Positions 55,225-63,634 of a DNA stretch of 64,000 nt are shown here, piece after piece. The notes beneath the pieces were generated by a model, which was not told the DNA's origin, made no database searches, and saw only the letters and a list, made by a program, of their open reading frames with translations. Numbering within the stretch: position 1 is the stretch's first letter; each line of letters starts with the position of its first letter. The stretch spans positions 62,001 through 126,000 of the forward strand of contig NZ_JAFMPK010000019.1 in NCBI RefSeq assembly GCF_017349295.1, in the 5' to 3' direction. The translations under genes were made by a program, and so were the position numbers. The DNA is from Myceligenerans salitolerans (GTDB taxonomy: Bacteria; Actinomycetota; Actinomycetes; Actinomycetales; Cellulomonadaceae).

Positions 55225-56135
55225 CAGATCCTCGTGTACCGGTTGAGAGTGACGACGGAGCTGACCGCCGCGAGCGCCACCGCCACGAGGACGAGGAACG
55301 GCGCGACGGTGAGCACGTCGCCGGAGTCGACGTAGGCCACCCAGTCGACGGAGCGTTCCAGCCAGTCGGTGACCAGGAAACGCACCGCGAGCCACAGCCC
55401 GAGGCAGGCGAGGAGCGCGCCGGTGACGGCGGCGATCGCACCCTCGAGGAGGAACGGCAGCTGGACGAACAGGTTCGACGCGCCCACGAGCCGCATGATC
55501 TCGGTCTCCTTGCGGCGCGAGACGGCGGAGAGCCGGATGGTGGTGGTGATGAGGAGGACGGCGGCCAGGAGCATGACACCCGCGAGGCCCGCCGCGAGGA
55601 GGGTCGCCACGTTGAGGGTGCGGAAGAGGGGTTCGAAGACGGCGCGCTGGTCCTCGACGAGCTCGACTCCGTCGCGGCCGGTGAGAACGTCGCTGACCAC
55701 GGCGAACTGCTCGGGGTCGGCCAGTTCGAGGCGGAGCGACGCCTGCATGTCGTCCTCGGTGAGCTGGGTGCCCTGATACCCGTTGGGATAGCGCTCGGTG
55801 AAGGCGTCGAAGGCCTCGGCCTTGGTCTCGACGTAGACGGCCTCGACCTCGTCGGCGAGCTCGGTGTCGATGACGTCGCGTACCGCGTCGATCTGGTCAT
55901 CGGTGGCTTCGCCGGCGGCGCAGGTCGGCATCAGCGAGCCGGTAGGGCACAGAAAGACGGAGACCTGGACGAGGTCGTACCAGTCGTCCTTGAGCTTGCC
56001 GATCTGGCTCTGCAGGAGCGCCGCGGCGCCCACGAAGGTGAGGGAGACGAAGGTCACGAGGACGACGGCGACCACCATGGTGGTGTTGCGCCGCAGGCCT
56101 GCTGCCACCTCACCGGCGACGAACTGGAATCGCAC
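55224..56135 (-). CDS. ftsX: Cell division protein FtsX
   Basis: 303 residues with four transmembrane segments (about 22-44, 175-195, 222-245, 272-295) and a large extracellular loop (about 45-170) where the hydrolase partner binds. MRFQFVAGEVAAGLRRNTTMVVAVVLVTFVSLTFVGAAALLQ, LSAVSRRKETEIMRLVGASN and FLVLVAVALAAVSSVVTLNRY are FtsX hallmarks. It couples FtsE ATP hydrolysis to periplasmic peptidase activation. GTG start 3 nt after ftsE, and 1-nt overlap with the M23 gene. Confidence 0.95.
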   Translation of the reverse strand: MRFQFVAGEVAAGLRRNTTMVVAVVLVTFVSLTFVGAAALLQSQIGKLKDDWYDLVQVSVFLCPTGSLMPTCAAGEATDDQIDAVRDVIDTELADEVEAVYVETKAEAFDAFTERYPNGYQGTQLTEDDMQASLRLELADPEQFAVVSDVLTGRDGVELVEDQRAVFEPLFRTLNVATLLAAGLAGVMLLAAVLLITTTIRLSAVSRRKETEIMRLVGASNLFVQLPFLLEGAIAAVTGALLACLGLWLAVRFLVTDWLERSVDWVAYVDSGDVLTVAPFLVLVAVALAAVSSVVTLNRYTRI

Positions 56136-56138
56136 GTC

Positions 56139-56951
56139 TCAGGCCTCCCCGCGGGTGAACGCCCGGACCCGGGGCTGGCCGGGCCGGGGTATCGCACTCA
56201 GCCGGCGGACGCTGCCCGTGGGTGTGTCGAGGACCGCGGACCGGCCGACGTCGGGAAGGATCGACTCGCGTTCGCCGTAACCGCCGGACGCCTCGTCCCG
56301 CACGACGACGCCGTCGGACAGCTCGACGACACGGCGGCGCATCTCGTTGACGATCTCGTCGTCGTGCGTCGCCATGACGACCGTGGTGCCGGTGCTGTTG
56401 ATGCGGTCCAGCAGCCGCATGATGCCGAGGCTGGTGGTGGGGTCGAGGTTGCCGGTGGGCTCGTCGGCAAGGAGGATCTGCGGCCGGTTGACGATGGCGC
56501 GCGCGATGGCGGCGCGCTGCTGTTCGCCACCGGACAGCTCGGTCGGCATCCGCTTCTCCTTGCCGGTCAGGCCGACCATGTCGAGGATCTCGGGGACGGT
56601 GTCCCGCACCGCGGAGCGAGGCCTGCCGATCACCTTGAGCGCGAAGGCGACGTTCTCGTAGACCGTCTTGTTCTGCAGGAGGCGGAAGTCCTGGAAGACG
56701 ACGCCGAGTTCGCGGCGCAGCTTGGGCACCCGCCAGGCGGACAACCGGGCGACGTCGCGGCCGGCCACGTAGATGCTGCCGCGGGTGGGCCGGTGCTCAC
56801 GGAGCACGAGGGACAGGAAGGTCGACTTCCCGGAGCCCGAGGCCCCGACCAGGAAGACGAACTCGCCGCGCTGCACATCCACCGAGACGTCCTCGAGGGC
56901 GGGCCGCGCACCGCGCGTGTAGACCTTCGACACGTTCTCGAACCTAATCAC
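56139..56951 (-). CDS. ftsE: Cell division ATP-binding protein FtsE
   Basis: 270 residues. [23 protein letters not shown] opens the domain; Walker [11 protein letters not shown]-loop VVFQDFRLL, signature ELSGGEQQR, Walker [13 protein letters not shown] and [11 protein letters not shown] follow. The last ~45 residues ([15 protein letters not shown]...) extend beyond the usual FtsE. The start GTG 56951 is preceded by GGGGGAG; the longer upstream frame is not conserved. First gene of ftsE-ftsX-M23. Confidence 0.95.
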   Translation of the reverse strand: MIRFENVSKVYTRGARPALEDVSVDVQRGEFVFLVGASGSGKSTFLSLVLREHRPTRGSIYVAGRDVARLSAWRVPKLRRELGVVFQDFRLLQNKTVYENVAFALKVIGRPRSAVRDTVPEILDMVGLTGKEKRMPTELSGGEQQRAAIARAIVNRPQILLADEPTGNLDPTTSLGIMRLLDRINSTGTTVVMATHDDEIVNEMRRRVVELSDGVVVRDEASGGYGERESILPDVGRSAVLDTPTGSVRRLSAIPRPGQPRVRAFTRGEA

Positions 56952-57088
56952 GTGCACTCCCCCACGGATGACGTCGGCCCCCGGCCCTGCCCGGCGGCCC
57001 GTGGGCGTCACCACCGGCGACGGCCCACTGCGAGGCTAAGGGTGATTTTGCCGACGCACACGGCGAGACACGCCGGTGGCCCGTTTCG

Positions 57089-57139
57089 TGTCGCGGCTCC
57101 CGCGGGGGCTTTCAGGGGAAGGTCTGAAATTTCGCGACA
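57089..57139 (-). terminator. Composite hairpin between prfB and ftsE
   Basis: Outer TGTCGCG / CGCGACA stem enclosing an inner TTTCAG / CTGAAA hairpin, in the 216-bp gap after prfB. Likely terminator, but the long internal loop makes it weak. Confidence 0.45.
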
Positions 57140-57167
57140 AGGCGCCGCGGACGTCGGGGCGACGGCG

Positions 57168-58283
57168 TCAGGAGTCCGCGATCTGCTGGTTGCGGCGCCA
57201 GCGGATGCCGGCCTCGATGAAGTCGTCGATGGCTCCGTCGAAGACGGCCTGCGTGTTGCCCTGCTCGTGCTCGGTGCGCAGGTCCTTGACCATCTGGTAC
57301 GGCTGCAGCACGTAGGAGCGCATCTGGTCGCCCCAGCTCGCCTTGATGTCTCCGGCGAGCTCCTTCTTCTTCGCCGCCTCCTCCTGGCGCCGCAGGAGCA
57401 GCAGCCGGGACTGGAGCACCCGGTAGGCGGCGGCGCGGTTCTGGATCTGCGACTTCTCGTTCTGCATCGCGACCACGACACCCGTCGGGATGTGCGTCAT
57501 GCGTACCGCGGAGTCGGTCGTGTTGACGGACTGTCCTCCGGGCCCGGAGGAGCGGTACACGTCGATCTTCAGCTCGGACTCCGGGATGTCGATGTGGTCG
57601 GTCTGCTCGATGAGGGGGACCACCTCGACCGCGGCGAAGGACGTCTGCCGGCGCCCCTGGTTGTCGAACGGCGAGATGCGCACGAGCCGGTGCGTGCCCG
57701 CCTCGACGGAGAGGGTGCCGAACGCGTACGGGACGTTGACCTCGAACGTCGCCGACTTCAGGCCCGCCTCCTCGGCGTAGGACGTGTCACCCACCTTGGT
57801 GGGGTACCCGTGCCGCTCGGCCCACCGCAGGTACATGCGCAGCAGCATCTCGGCGAAGTCCGCGGCGTCCACGCCACCGGCGCCGGCCCGGATCGTGACG
57901 ACGGCCTCACGCGCGTCGTACTCGCCGTTGAGGAGCGTGCGCACCTCGAGCGAGTCCAGATCCTTGCGGATGGCGGCGATCTCCGTCTCCGCTTCCTGGA
58001 GGGAGTCCTCGTCCTCCATCTCCTCACCGAGCTCCACGAGGGTCTCGACGTCGTCGATCCGCGCCCCCAGCTTCTTCACCCGGTCGAGCTCGGCCTGCGC
58101 CGCCGACAGCGCCGACGTCACCTTCTGCCCGGTCTCCGGATCGTCCCAGAGGTCGGGCGCCGACGCCTGCTCGGACAGCTCGGCGATCTTGCCCTGCAGC
58201 GCGCTGGGGTCACTGACCGCCTCGATGGACTCGAGGGTGCCGCGCAGGCCCTTGATCTCGGACGGGAAGTCGATGGTTGCCAC
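57168..58283 (-). CDS. prfB: Peptide chain release factor 2
   Basis: 371 residues. [19 protein letters not shown] carries the SPF tripeptide that reads UGA/UAA, and [17 protein letters not shown] the catalytic GGQ. The reading frame is unbroken, so the programmed +1 frameshift of many prfB genes is absent. GTG start with TAGGCT 8 nt upstream fits a leaderless mRNA. Precedes ftsE, as in many actinobacteria. Confidence 0.96.
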   Translation of the reverse strand: MATIDFPSEIKGLRGTLESIEAVSDPSALQGKIAELSEQASAPDLWDDPETGQKVTSALSAAQAELDRVKKLGARIDDVETLVELGEEMEDEDSLQEAETEIAAIRKDLDSLEVRTLLNGEYDAREAVVTIRAGAGGVDAADFAEMLLRMYLRWAERHGYPTKVGDTSYAEEAGLKSATFEVNVPYAFGTLSVEAGTHRLVRISPFDNQGRRQTSFAAVEVVPLIEQTDHIDIPESELKIDVYRSSGPGGQSVNTTDSAVRMTHIPTGVVVAMQNEKSQIQNRAAAYRVLQSRLLLLRRQEEAAKKKELAGDIKASWGDQMRSYVLQPYQMVKDLRTEHEQGNTQAVFDGAIDDFIEAGIRWRRNQQIADS

Positions 58284-58291
58284 GAGTATCC

Positions 58292-58297
58292 AGCCTA
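58292..58297 (-). promoter_or_regulatory. Putative -10 box, leaderless prfB
   Basis: TAGGCT on the minus strand ends 8 nt before the GTG of prfB. Confidence 0.45.
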
Positions 58298-58368
58298 CCT
58301 GCCCGGTCCACCGACCGGCCCCGGCCGAGCTGCCCCCGGAGGCACGGCGGCCGCCCGTTCAGGGCGGC

Positions 58369-58392
58369 ACGGGTCCTCGCGGCGAGGCCCGT
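58369..58392 (-). terminator. Terminator after the Tad locus
   Basis: ACGGGTCCTCGC / GCGAGG-CCCGT hairpin with one bulge, 14 nt past the last Tad gene stop and upstream of prfB. Confidence 0.5.
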
Positions 58393-58405
58393 CCTCCCCA
58401 CGCCC

Positions 58406-58885
58406 TCACCACGCCCTCGCCGTCGACGCCGCCGTGACCACGATGGGCGACGCCGCGTCCGTGAACCAGCCGAGCAGCGGAGGCCGGCTCGGCGACGCGA
58501 GAGCGACACGGGCCGAGCGGCCGTCCGGCGACGTGGCCGACACGACCCGGAGGCCTTCGGGTGCGGTGCCCGGATGTGCGGCGAGGTACCGCTCGACGGC
58601 GGCCGCCACGCTGCGGTCGTCCAGCACCAGGGGGCCACCCGTCCCGGGTGGGCCGGCGGGCGGTAGGTCGCCCGCGTACAGCCGGTGCTCGTCGACGGCC
58701 TGCGCGGCGTGCACCGCCAGCAAGTCTGCCAGGCCGGCGAGCTGCTTGCGGTCCAGGTGGACCGCCGTCGCCGACGCCACCATTCCGGTCAGTGCCACCG
58801 CGAACATCACGAACGTCGCGGTCAGCAGCCATACGCGGCCGTCCTCCGGGTCGGCGGGGCGCGTCGAGGAAGGGCCGGGGCTCAT
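58406..58885 (-). CDS. Tad-locus secreted/pilus-associated protein (Rv3654c-like)
   Basis: 159 residues. One N-terminal hydrophobic helix (about 20-42; WLLTATFVMFAVALTGMVASATAVHLDRKQLAGLADLLAVHAAQAVD) followed by a soluble part. The 'ATAVHLDRKQLAGLAD' stretch after the helix recalls the TadG/Rv3654c-type proteins encoded last in actinobacterial Tad loci. It may be a minor pseudopilin or assembly factor. Coupled (ATGA) to the upstream TadE-like gene. Confidence 0.65.
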   Translation of the reverse strand: MSPGPSSTRPADPEDGRVWLLTATFVMFAVALTGMVASATAVHLDRKQLAGLADLLAVHAAQAVDEHRLYAGDLPPAGPPGTGGPLVLDDRSVAAAVERYLAAHPGTAPEGLRVVSATSPDGRSARVALASPSRPPLLGWFTDAASPIVVTAASTARAW

Positions 58886-59334
58886 GGCCGCACCGCCGCG
58901 TACCGGTCCACGGTGCCGACGTGTGCCGCGTCCACCTGCACCGCGGCAGGGACGTGTGCCCCCACCGCCCCTGGCACGAGGGGTAGCGGCACCGAGACAC
59001 GGACCACGGCCGCCACCTCTCCCCCTGGGGTCAGGCACACCGGGTGCTCGCACTCGACGTCGAGCGCCCCCGCGCCGTCGGGCAGGGACTGGTCACGGAG
59101 GGCGATCCGTACGGCGGCCTCCGCCCTCGCGGCCCCCTGGTCCGCCGATTCGGCGGTCACGACCGCCCGCACCGCCTCCCGCGCGGCGGTCTCGGCGGCG
59201 AACGTTCCCGCCTGGACCCGTCCGACGACGGCGACGAGGTAGACGAGCGGCACGAGCAGCAGCACGGCGAGCAGGATCTCCACGACCGCCGAACCCGCCT
59301 CGGCGGCACCGCGCCGATCGCGGGCCCCCGTCAT
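58882..59334 (-). CDS. TadE-like pilus assembly protein
   Basis: 150 residues. GAAEAGSAVVEILLAVLLLVPLVYLVAVVGRVQAGTFAAETAAREAVRAVVTA is a TadE-type N-terminal helix with a Glu near its start (VVEILL), followed by a secreted domain. It overlaps both neighbours (ATGA). Probably a minor pilin for Tad fibre assembly. Confidence 0.75.
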   Translation of the reverse strand: MTGARDRRGAAEAGSAVVEILLAVLLLVPLVYLVAVVGRVQAGTFAAETAAREAVRAVVTAESADQGAARAEAAVRIALRDQSLPDGAGALDVECEHPVCLTPGGEVAAVVRVSVPLPLVPGAVGAHVPAAVQVDAAHVGTVDRYAAVRP

Positions 59335-59708
59335 GGTTCCTCCAGTGCGTGCCCGCGAACGGTGACGGCCTCGGCCGGTCCCAGCAGGCCGATGACCGGA
59401 AGCGGGGTGGTGACCCGCACCTCGATGACGCGCAACCCGTCCAGCGTGGTCTCCCGGGCCGTCACGTCGCGAGCGTACGAGCTGTTCAGGGACGCCGTCA
59501 GGAGTTCCCGGGCACGGGCGACCCCGTCCGCCGGCCCGCGGTCCGCGCGGGCTGCCACCCGGGCGCCCTCGGCGGCGGCGTCGACCGCGAGGGCACGCGC
59601 GTGGACGGCGAGCGTCACCTGGATGACACCGAGCAGCAGGACGAGAACGAACCCCGTGACGACCACGGTCTCGGCGACCGCCGCACCGTGCTCGCGCCGT
59701 GCCGTCAT
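59331..59708 (-). CDS. TadE-family pilus assembly protein
   Basis: 125 residues. REHGAAVAETVVVTGFVLVLLLGVIQVTLAVHARALAVDAAAEGARVAA has the TadE pattern, with a Glu in the hydrophobic N-terminal helix (AVAETVVV) and the AAxEGAR continuation. ATG 59708 overlaps the upstream DUF4244 stop. Likely a pseudopilin processed by an unseen prepilin peptidase. Confidence 0.8.
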   Translation of the reverse strand: MTARREHGAAVAETVVVTGFVLVLLLGVIQVTLAVHARALAVDAAAEGARVAARADRGPADGVARARELLTASLNSSYARDVTARETTLDGLRVIEVRVTTPLPVIGLLGPAEAVTVRGHALEEP

Positions 59709-59890
59709 CCGCTGCCCGTCACCGAACTGATCGCCTGGCGGAACGCGTCCTCGAGGAGAGGGCCGGCGACCGCCCAGAGGGCGACGACCAGCCCTGCGGA
59801 CATCAGGGTGATCAGGACCCATCCGGGAACGTCACCCCGTTCGGGGTCGCGGGCGCGGCCCCGCGGCGCGCGGTGGACTGTCGGCAGCAT
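59705..59890 (-). CDS. DUF4244 Flp-type pilin
   Basis: 61 residues. A short charged leader (MLPTVHRAPRGRARDPERGD) precedes VPGWVLITLMSAGLVVALWAVAGPL, a hydrophobic helix like Flp/DUF4244 pilins, then a small C-terminal part. Processing would occur after a Gly in ERGD. It is the probable major fibre subunit of the adjacent Tad system. Too small for many gene finders. Confidence 0.8.
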   Translation of the reverse strand: MLPTVHRAPRGRARDPERGDVPGWVLITLMSAGLVVALWAVAGPLLEDAFRQAISSVTGSG

Positions 59891-59922
59891 CTCGGTATCC
59901 CTTCGTCGGATCTCTTCGGGCG

Positions 59923-60858
59923 TCAGAACCCCACGCGCAGGGCGGCGAGGCTGGGGAACACGGCGAACATGACGGTCACCGGCAGGATCAGGAAGACCAC
60001 GGGCACGAGCATCGCGATCTCGCGGCGCCCGCCGGACTCCATGAGCACACGCCGGCCCGCCTCGCGGACGTCCTGCGCCTGGGCCTGCAGCACCCCGGCC
60101 AGTGGTGTGCCGCGTTCGAGAGCGACGGCCACGGCGTCCGCGAACCGGCTCAGCGGGACACAGCCCGTACGTGCCGACATCGCGGTGAGCGCGTCCGGCA
60201 CCGCGGCCCCCGCGCGAACGGCCCGGACGACGCGGGTCAGCTCGCGGGACAGTTCCCCGGTGGTGCCGCACGCCACGCGGTCGAGCGCGGCAGCAGGGCC
60301 TTCCCCCGCCGCGACGGCCAACGCGAGCAGGTCGGCGACCGTCGGGAACTCGGCGAGCATCCGCTCCTCCCGCCGGCGCACGGCCCAGCCCAGCGCCTGA
60401 TCACAGGCCACGTAGCCGACGCCACCGCTGAGCACGACGACCGCCGCGAGCACGATGCCCGGGGTGGGGCGCGTCCATGCGAGCAGGATCGCGGCTCCCA
60501 GCCCCGCGGCGAGACCGAGAACGGTCCAGGTGAGCTGACGCGCCCGGAAGTGCTCCACCGTCTCGTCCGCGCCCGCCCGGTCGAGTCGGCGCCGCAGCGC
60601 GTCGGCCGGCGAGCCGAGGCGCTCCAGCCGCGCCGCGACCGCAGGCAGGGCGACCAGTTCCACGAGCAGCCCGAACGGCCCGGTACGCGGGCGGTCGCCG
60701 TCGTGCAGCAGGGCCGAGGTCGCCGCACGCGGACGCAGATACGGCTCGAGCCGCTCCACCAGACTGGGGCGGCGGGCCCTCGCCGCCGCCCACAGCAGCC
60801 ACAGCCCCGCTCCCGCTCCGAGCCCGGCCATGCCACCCCATGCTGCCCACGCGTTCAT
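59923..60858 (-). CDS. Type II secretion F / TadC-like membrane protein
   Basis: 311 residues with several hydrophobic segments. The T2SS-F domain holds EFPTVADLLALAVAAGEGPAAALDRV and RTGCVPLSRFADAVAVALERGTPLAGVLQAQAQDVREAGRRVLMESGGRREIAMLVPVVFLILPVTVMFAVFPSL. It forms the membrane platform of the Tad machine with the upstream TadB-like protein. ATG 60858 overlaps the upstream stop; 32 nt before DUF4244. Confidence 0.85.
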   Translation of the reverse strand: MNAWAAWGGMAGLGAGAGLWLLWAAARARRPSLVERLEPYLRPRAATSALLHDGDRPRTGPFGLLVELVALPAVAARLERLGSPADALRRRLDRAGADETVEHFRARQLTWTVLGLAAGLGAAILLAWTRPTPGIVLAAVVVLSGGVGYVACDQALGWAVRRREERMLAEFPTVADLLALAVAAGEGPAAALDRVACGTTGELSRELTRVVRAVRAGAAVPDALTAMSARTGCVPLSRFADAVAVALERGTPLAGVLQAQAQDVREAGRRVLMESGGRREIAMLVPVVFLILPVTVMFAVFPSLAALRVGF

Positions 60859-61709
60859 CGCAGCACCCGCACCTCGGCCGGGAGGCGCCCGACCCGCAGC
60901 ATGACCCGGTAGGCGGCGAACGAGCACGCGGCACCGGCGATCAGGACCCACACCCCGGCCGGCGAGTCGTACGCGCCGACGGCGCCGGGGCGGGTGGCGA
61001 GCAGCGCGAGAACCAGCCACGGCCCCGCGACGGCGACGCGTGCGCCGTTGACCGTCCAGCTCTGCCGGGCCTCCAGCTCTCCCCGGGTACGCAGGTCGTC
61101 CCGCAGGAACGCGGACAGCGTCCGCAGGAGCCGGCCGAGGTCACGCCCGCCGACGTCGTGCGTGATCCGCAGCGCCTCGACGATCCGGTCGGCCACCGGG
61201 TCGGCGAGCCGGTCCTTGAGCGCCGTGAGGCTGTCACCGAACCGGCCGGAGGCGCGGAAGTCGCGTGCGAACTGCGCGAAGGGTTCGCGCAGGGCGGCAG
61301 GCCCGCGCTCGGCGAGCTGGGCGACCGCCTCGGGTAGGGACAGCCCCGCGCGCACACCGGACGCGAGGTGATCGACGACGTCCGGCCACAGCGCACGCAG
61401 GGCGCGCTGCCGGGACCGGGAGCGCGCGCGGAGCACGGCTCGGGGTGCCAGCGACGCGAGTGCCGCGAAGCAGAGCGCGACCGCGGGTGATCTGGTGGCC
61501 GCGAGCACGACGACGGCGGTGGTCGACGCGGCCGCCACCGTGGCGCCGAGGAGGGCCGAGGGCGAGACGTGCGCGAGACCGGCCTGGTTGAGCAGCTCGC
61601 GCGTCCGGGAGGTGCGCACCCCGGGGCGCCGGCCGGAGGGCGTTTCCCACCAGGACCACCAGAGGCACCACACGCCCGCTCCGAGGAGCAGGCCGACGAC
61701 GACGCCCAT
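60855..61709 (-). CDS. Type II secretion F / TadB-like membrane protein
   Basis: 284 residues. Two hydrophobic pairs (about 3-18, 55-88) precede a T2SS-F domain: LWPDVVDHLASGVRAGLSLPEAVAQLAERGPAALREPFAQFARDFRASGRFGDSLTALKDRLADPVADRIVEALRITHDVGGRDLGRLLRTLSAFLRDD. TadB acts with TadC as platform for the ATPase TadA. ATG 61709 overlaps the tadA stop (TGATG). Confidence 0.87.
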   Translation of the reverse strand: MGVVVGLLLGAGVWCLWWSWWETPSGRRPGVRTSRTRELLNQAGLAHVSPSALLGATVAAASTTAVVVLAATRSPAVALCFAALASLAPRAVLRARSRSRQRALRALWPDVVDHLASGVRAGLSLPEAVAQLAERGPAALREPFAQFARDFRASGRFGDSLTALKDRLADPVADRIVEALRITHDVGGRDLGRLLRTLSAFLRDDLRTRGELEARQSWTVNGARVAVAGPWLVLALLATRPGAVGAYDSPAGVWVLIAGAACSFAAYRVMLRVGRLPAEVRVLR

Positions 61710-63280
61710 CAGGTGCGCGCCGCGATCGTCCAGGGCGACACGGCGCGTGGTGCGGCACCGGTCCGGGCGTCCGGCTCCTGACCTGCTCGGCTACGCGGCG
61801 CGTGGGCCGGCCGAACGGCGCCCTCGTCACGCGACGCCGAGCCGTGTTCGTGGCCCGAGGCCGGTTCGGGGCCCAGGACCGGGTCCAGCCCCGCAGCCCG
61901 TCCGGCGAACGCCGCGGCGATGTCGCCGCCGTGCCCGGCCGGGCCCGCACCACCGGCTACTTCCGCGGCCCGCAGACCGCGCCCGGCGAGCAGCGCGTGG
62001 ACGTCGATCCCGGCGTCGGCGAACCTCTCCGGATGGGGCGGCATGCCGTCGGCGCGGCGTAGCCCCTGGCCGTCACGCCGGAAGAGGGTGGCGGTCTCCA
62101 CGACGCCGTTCTCGACGCGGCCGGTGACGGCGAGGATCTCGCGAACCACCCGGTGCCCCCGCTCGACGGCCAGGTGAACCACGAGGTCGACGGCGGCCGC
62201 CACCGTCGGTACGACGAAACGGTCGGTGACGTTCTCTCCCGCCAGCAACGGGAGAGTGGTCATCTTGCCGACGGCCTCCCGCGCGGAACTCGCGTGTACG
62301 GTGCACATTCCCGGGATGCCCGAGTTCAGGGCGATGAGCAGGTCGAACGCCTCCGCCTCACGGACCTCGCCGATGACGATGCGGTCGGGTCGCATCCGCA
62401 GCGCCTCCTTGACCAGCCTGCGCAGCGGGATCTCGCCCGTGCCCTCCAGCGACTCCTGCCGGCACTGCATGGCGACCTGGTCACGCACCGGAAGCCGCAG
62501 TTCCCAGACCTCCTCGCACGAGACCACACGCTCGTGCGACGGGATGGAGCCGGCCAGCGCGTTGAGCATGGTGGTCTTGCCTGCCTGGGTCGCGCCGGCG
62601 ACCAGCACGTTGAGCCCCGCACGGACCGCGGCGTCGAGGAACGTGGCCGCGTGACGCGTCAGCGAGCCGAGGCGGACCAGTTCGTCGAGCCCCGACGCGC
62701 GCACCACGTGCTTGCGGATGTTGACGCTCAGGTCACGGCGGGTGATGCCCGGGAGCACGGCATGGAGCCGTTCGCCCCCGGGCAGGCAGGCGTCCACGAA
62801 GGGACTGCTCAGGTCGAGCCTGCGTCCCGTGGACTTGAGCATCCGCTCCACGAGGTCCTGCACCTGGCCGGCGCCGAGGATCGTGGTGGTCAGTTCGCTC
62901 CTGCCGCCGCGGGCGACGAACACCTGGCTGGGCCCGTTGATCCAGATCTCCTCGATCTCGGGATCGTCGAGGTAACGCTGGAGCGGCCCCAGCCCGCCCA
63001 CGGCGTCGAACACCTCGCGGGCGGCGGCCGCGACGTCGGCAAGCGGGGTGACGACGCCGCGTGCCGCCCGCTCCTCGTAGTCCGACGTCGCCTCACGGAC
63101 CAGGTCCTCGAGGCGGCCGGTCTCGGCCACCGGGTCCACGCCGTGCCGGCGGACGAGTTCACGCACCTCACGTTCCAGTACGGCGACACCCGCCGCGCCG
63201 TCGGGCGGCAGTTCGGCGACGCCGCCGGCGGCGTCCGGCTCCACTCCGGCCGTGGCGTTCCTCCCGGCAGCGACGGGCAT
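61709..63280 (-). CDS. tadA: Tad-type secretion ATPase TadA (CpaF)
   Basis: 523 residues. The N-terminal part (ISGLGPLQRYLDDPEIEEI-like segment VGGLGPLQRYLDDPEIEEIWINGP) leads to the ATPase: Walker A GATQAGKTTMLNALAG, ASP-box VVSCEEVWELRLP, Walker B RIVIGEVREAEAFDLL, and His-box GMCTVHASSAREAVGKM. The C-terminal ~90 residues (Gly/Ala/His/Arg-rich) are a low-complexity tail not usual in the family. It powers pilus extension. Start ATG 63280 is used; an in-frame GTG at 63379 is rejected since the added residues are not conserved and overlap the DnaA-box region. First gene of the locus; no TadZ precedes it. Confidence 0.92.
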   Translation of the reverse strand: MPVAAGRNATAGVEPDAAGGVAELPPDGAAGVAVLEREVRELVRRHGVDPVAETGRLEDLVREATSDYEERAARGVVTPLADVAAAAREVFDAVGGLGPLQRYLDDPEIEEIWINGPSQVFVARGGRSELTTTILGAGQVQDLVERMLKSTGRRLDLSSPFVDACLPGGERLHAVLPGITRRDLSVNIRKHVVRASGLDELVRLGSLTRHAATFLDAAVRAGLNVLVAGATQAGKTTMLNALAGSIPSHERVVSCEEVWELRLPVRDQVAMQCRQESLEGTGEIPLRRLVKEALRMRPDRIVIGEVREAEAFDLLIALNSGIPGMCTVHASSAREAVGKMTTLPLLAGENVTDRFVVPTVAAAVDLVVHLAVERGHRVVREILAVTGRVENGVVETATLFRRDGQGLRRADGMPPHPERFADAGIDVHALLAGRGLRAAEVAGGAGPAGHGGDIAAAFAGRAAGLDPVLGPEPASGHEHGSASRDEGAVRPAHAPRSRAGQEPDARTGAAPRAVSPWTIAART

Positions 63281-63634
63281 ACGTGTCCCCCTGACTATGC
63301 TGGTGTGTTCCCAGGTCAGCGACCCCCCGATCGCTGCTGCCGTCGAGCGTAGGGGCATGAGTCCGAATCCGCTCGCCACGGGCGAGTACCTGTGGATAAC
63401 TCTGTGCAGAGTTGGCCGTCCCGAGGACCAGTGTTTCCGCGCCCTGTGGACGACACGCCACAGGGCGTGCCGGAGTTATCCACAGATCCACGGTCTTTTC
63501 CACATACGCCCTGGTGAGAGCACCGCGACGCGGGAGCCCGGCGCACGGTGCCGGTGGACGGACGGTGGATGCCCGCCGAGCGGACACGCCGCACGACGTT
63601 CCCCGCACCACACCGAGTCGTTAGGGTCGAGCCC
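63281..63634. other. Divergent intergenic region with DnaA-box cluster
   Basis: 354 bp between tadA (leftward) and the aminotransferase gene. DnaA-box-like nonamers: TGTGGATAA at 63391-63399, TGTGGACGA at 63445-63453, TTATCCACA at 63476-63484 and TTTTCCACA at 63496-63504. A perfect 10-bp hairpin CGCCCTGTGG / CCACAGGGCG (63440-63449, 63458-63467) overlaps the second. No oriC genes are adjacent. Confidence 0.55.
63622..63627 (+). promoter_or_regulatory. Putative -10 box, leaderless aminotransferase gene
   Basis: TAGGGT ends 7 nt before the ATG at 63635. Confidence 0.45.

Noticed and set aside
63391-63504. Considered the DnaA-box cluster as the chromosomal origin.
   Set aside because: No dnaA, dnaN, recF or gyrB is visible on either side, and the boxes are too few for a typical actinobacterial oriC.
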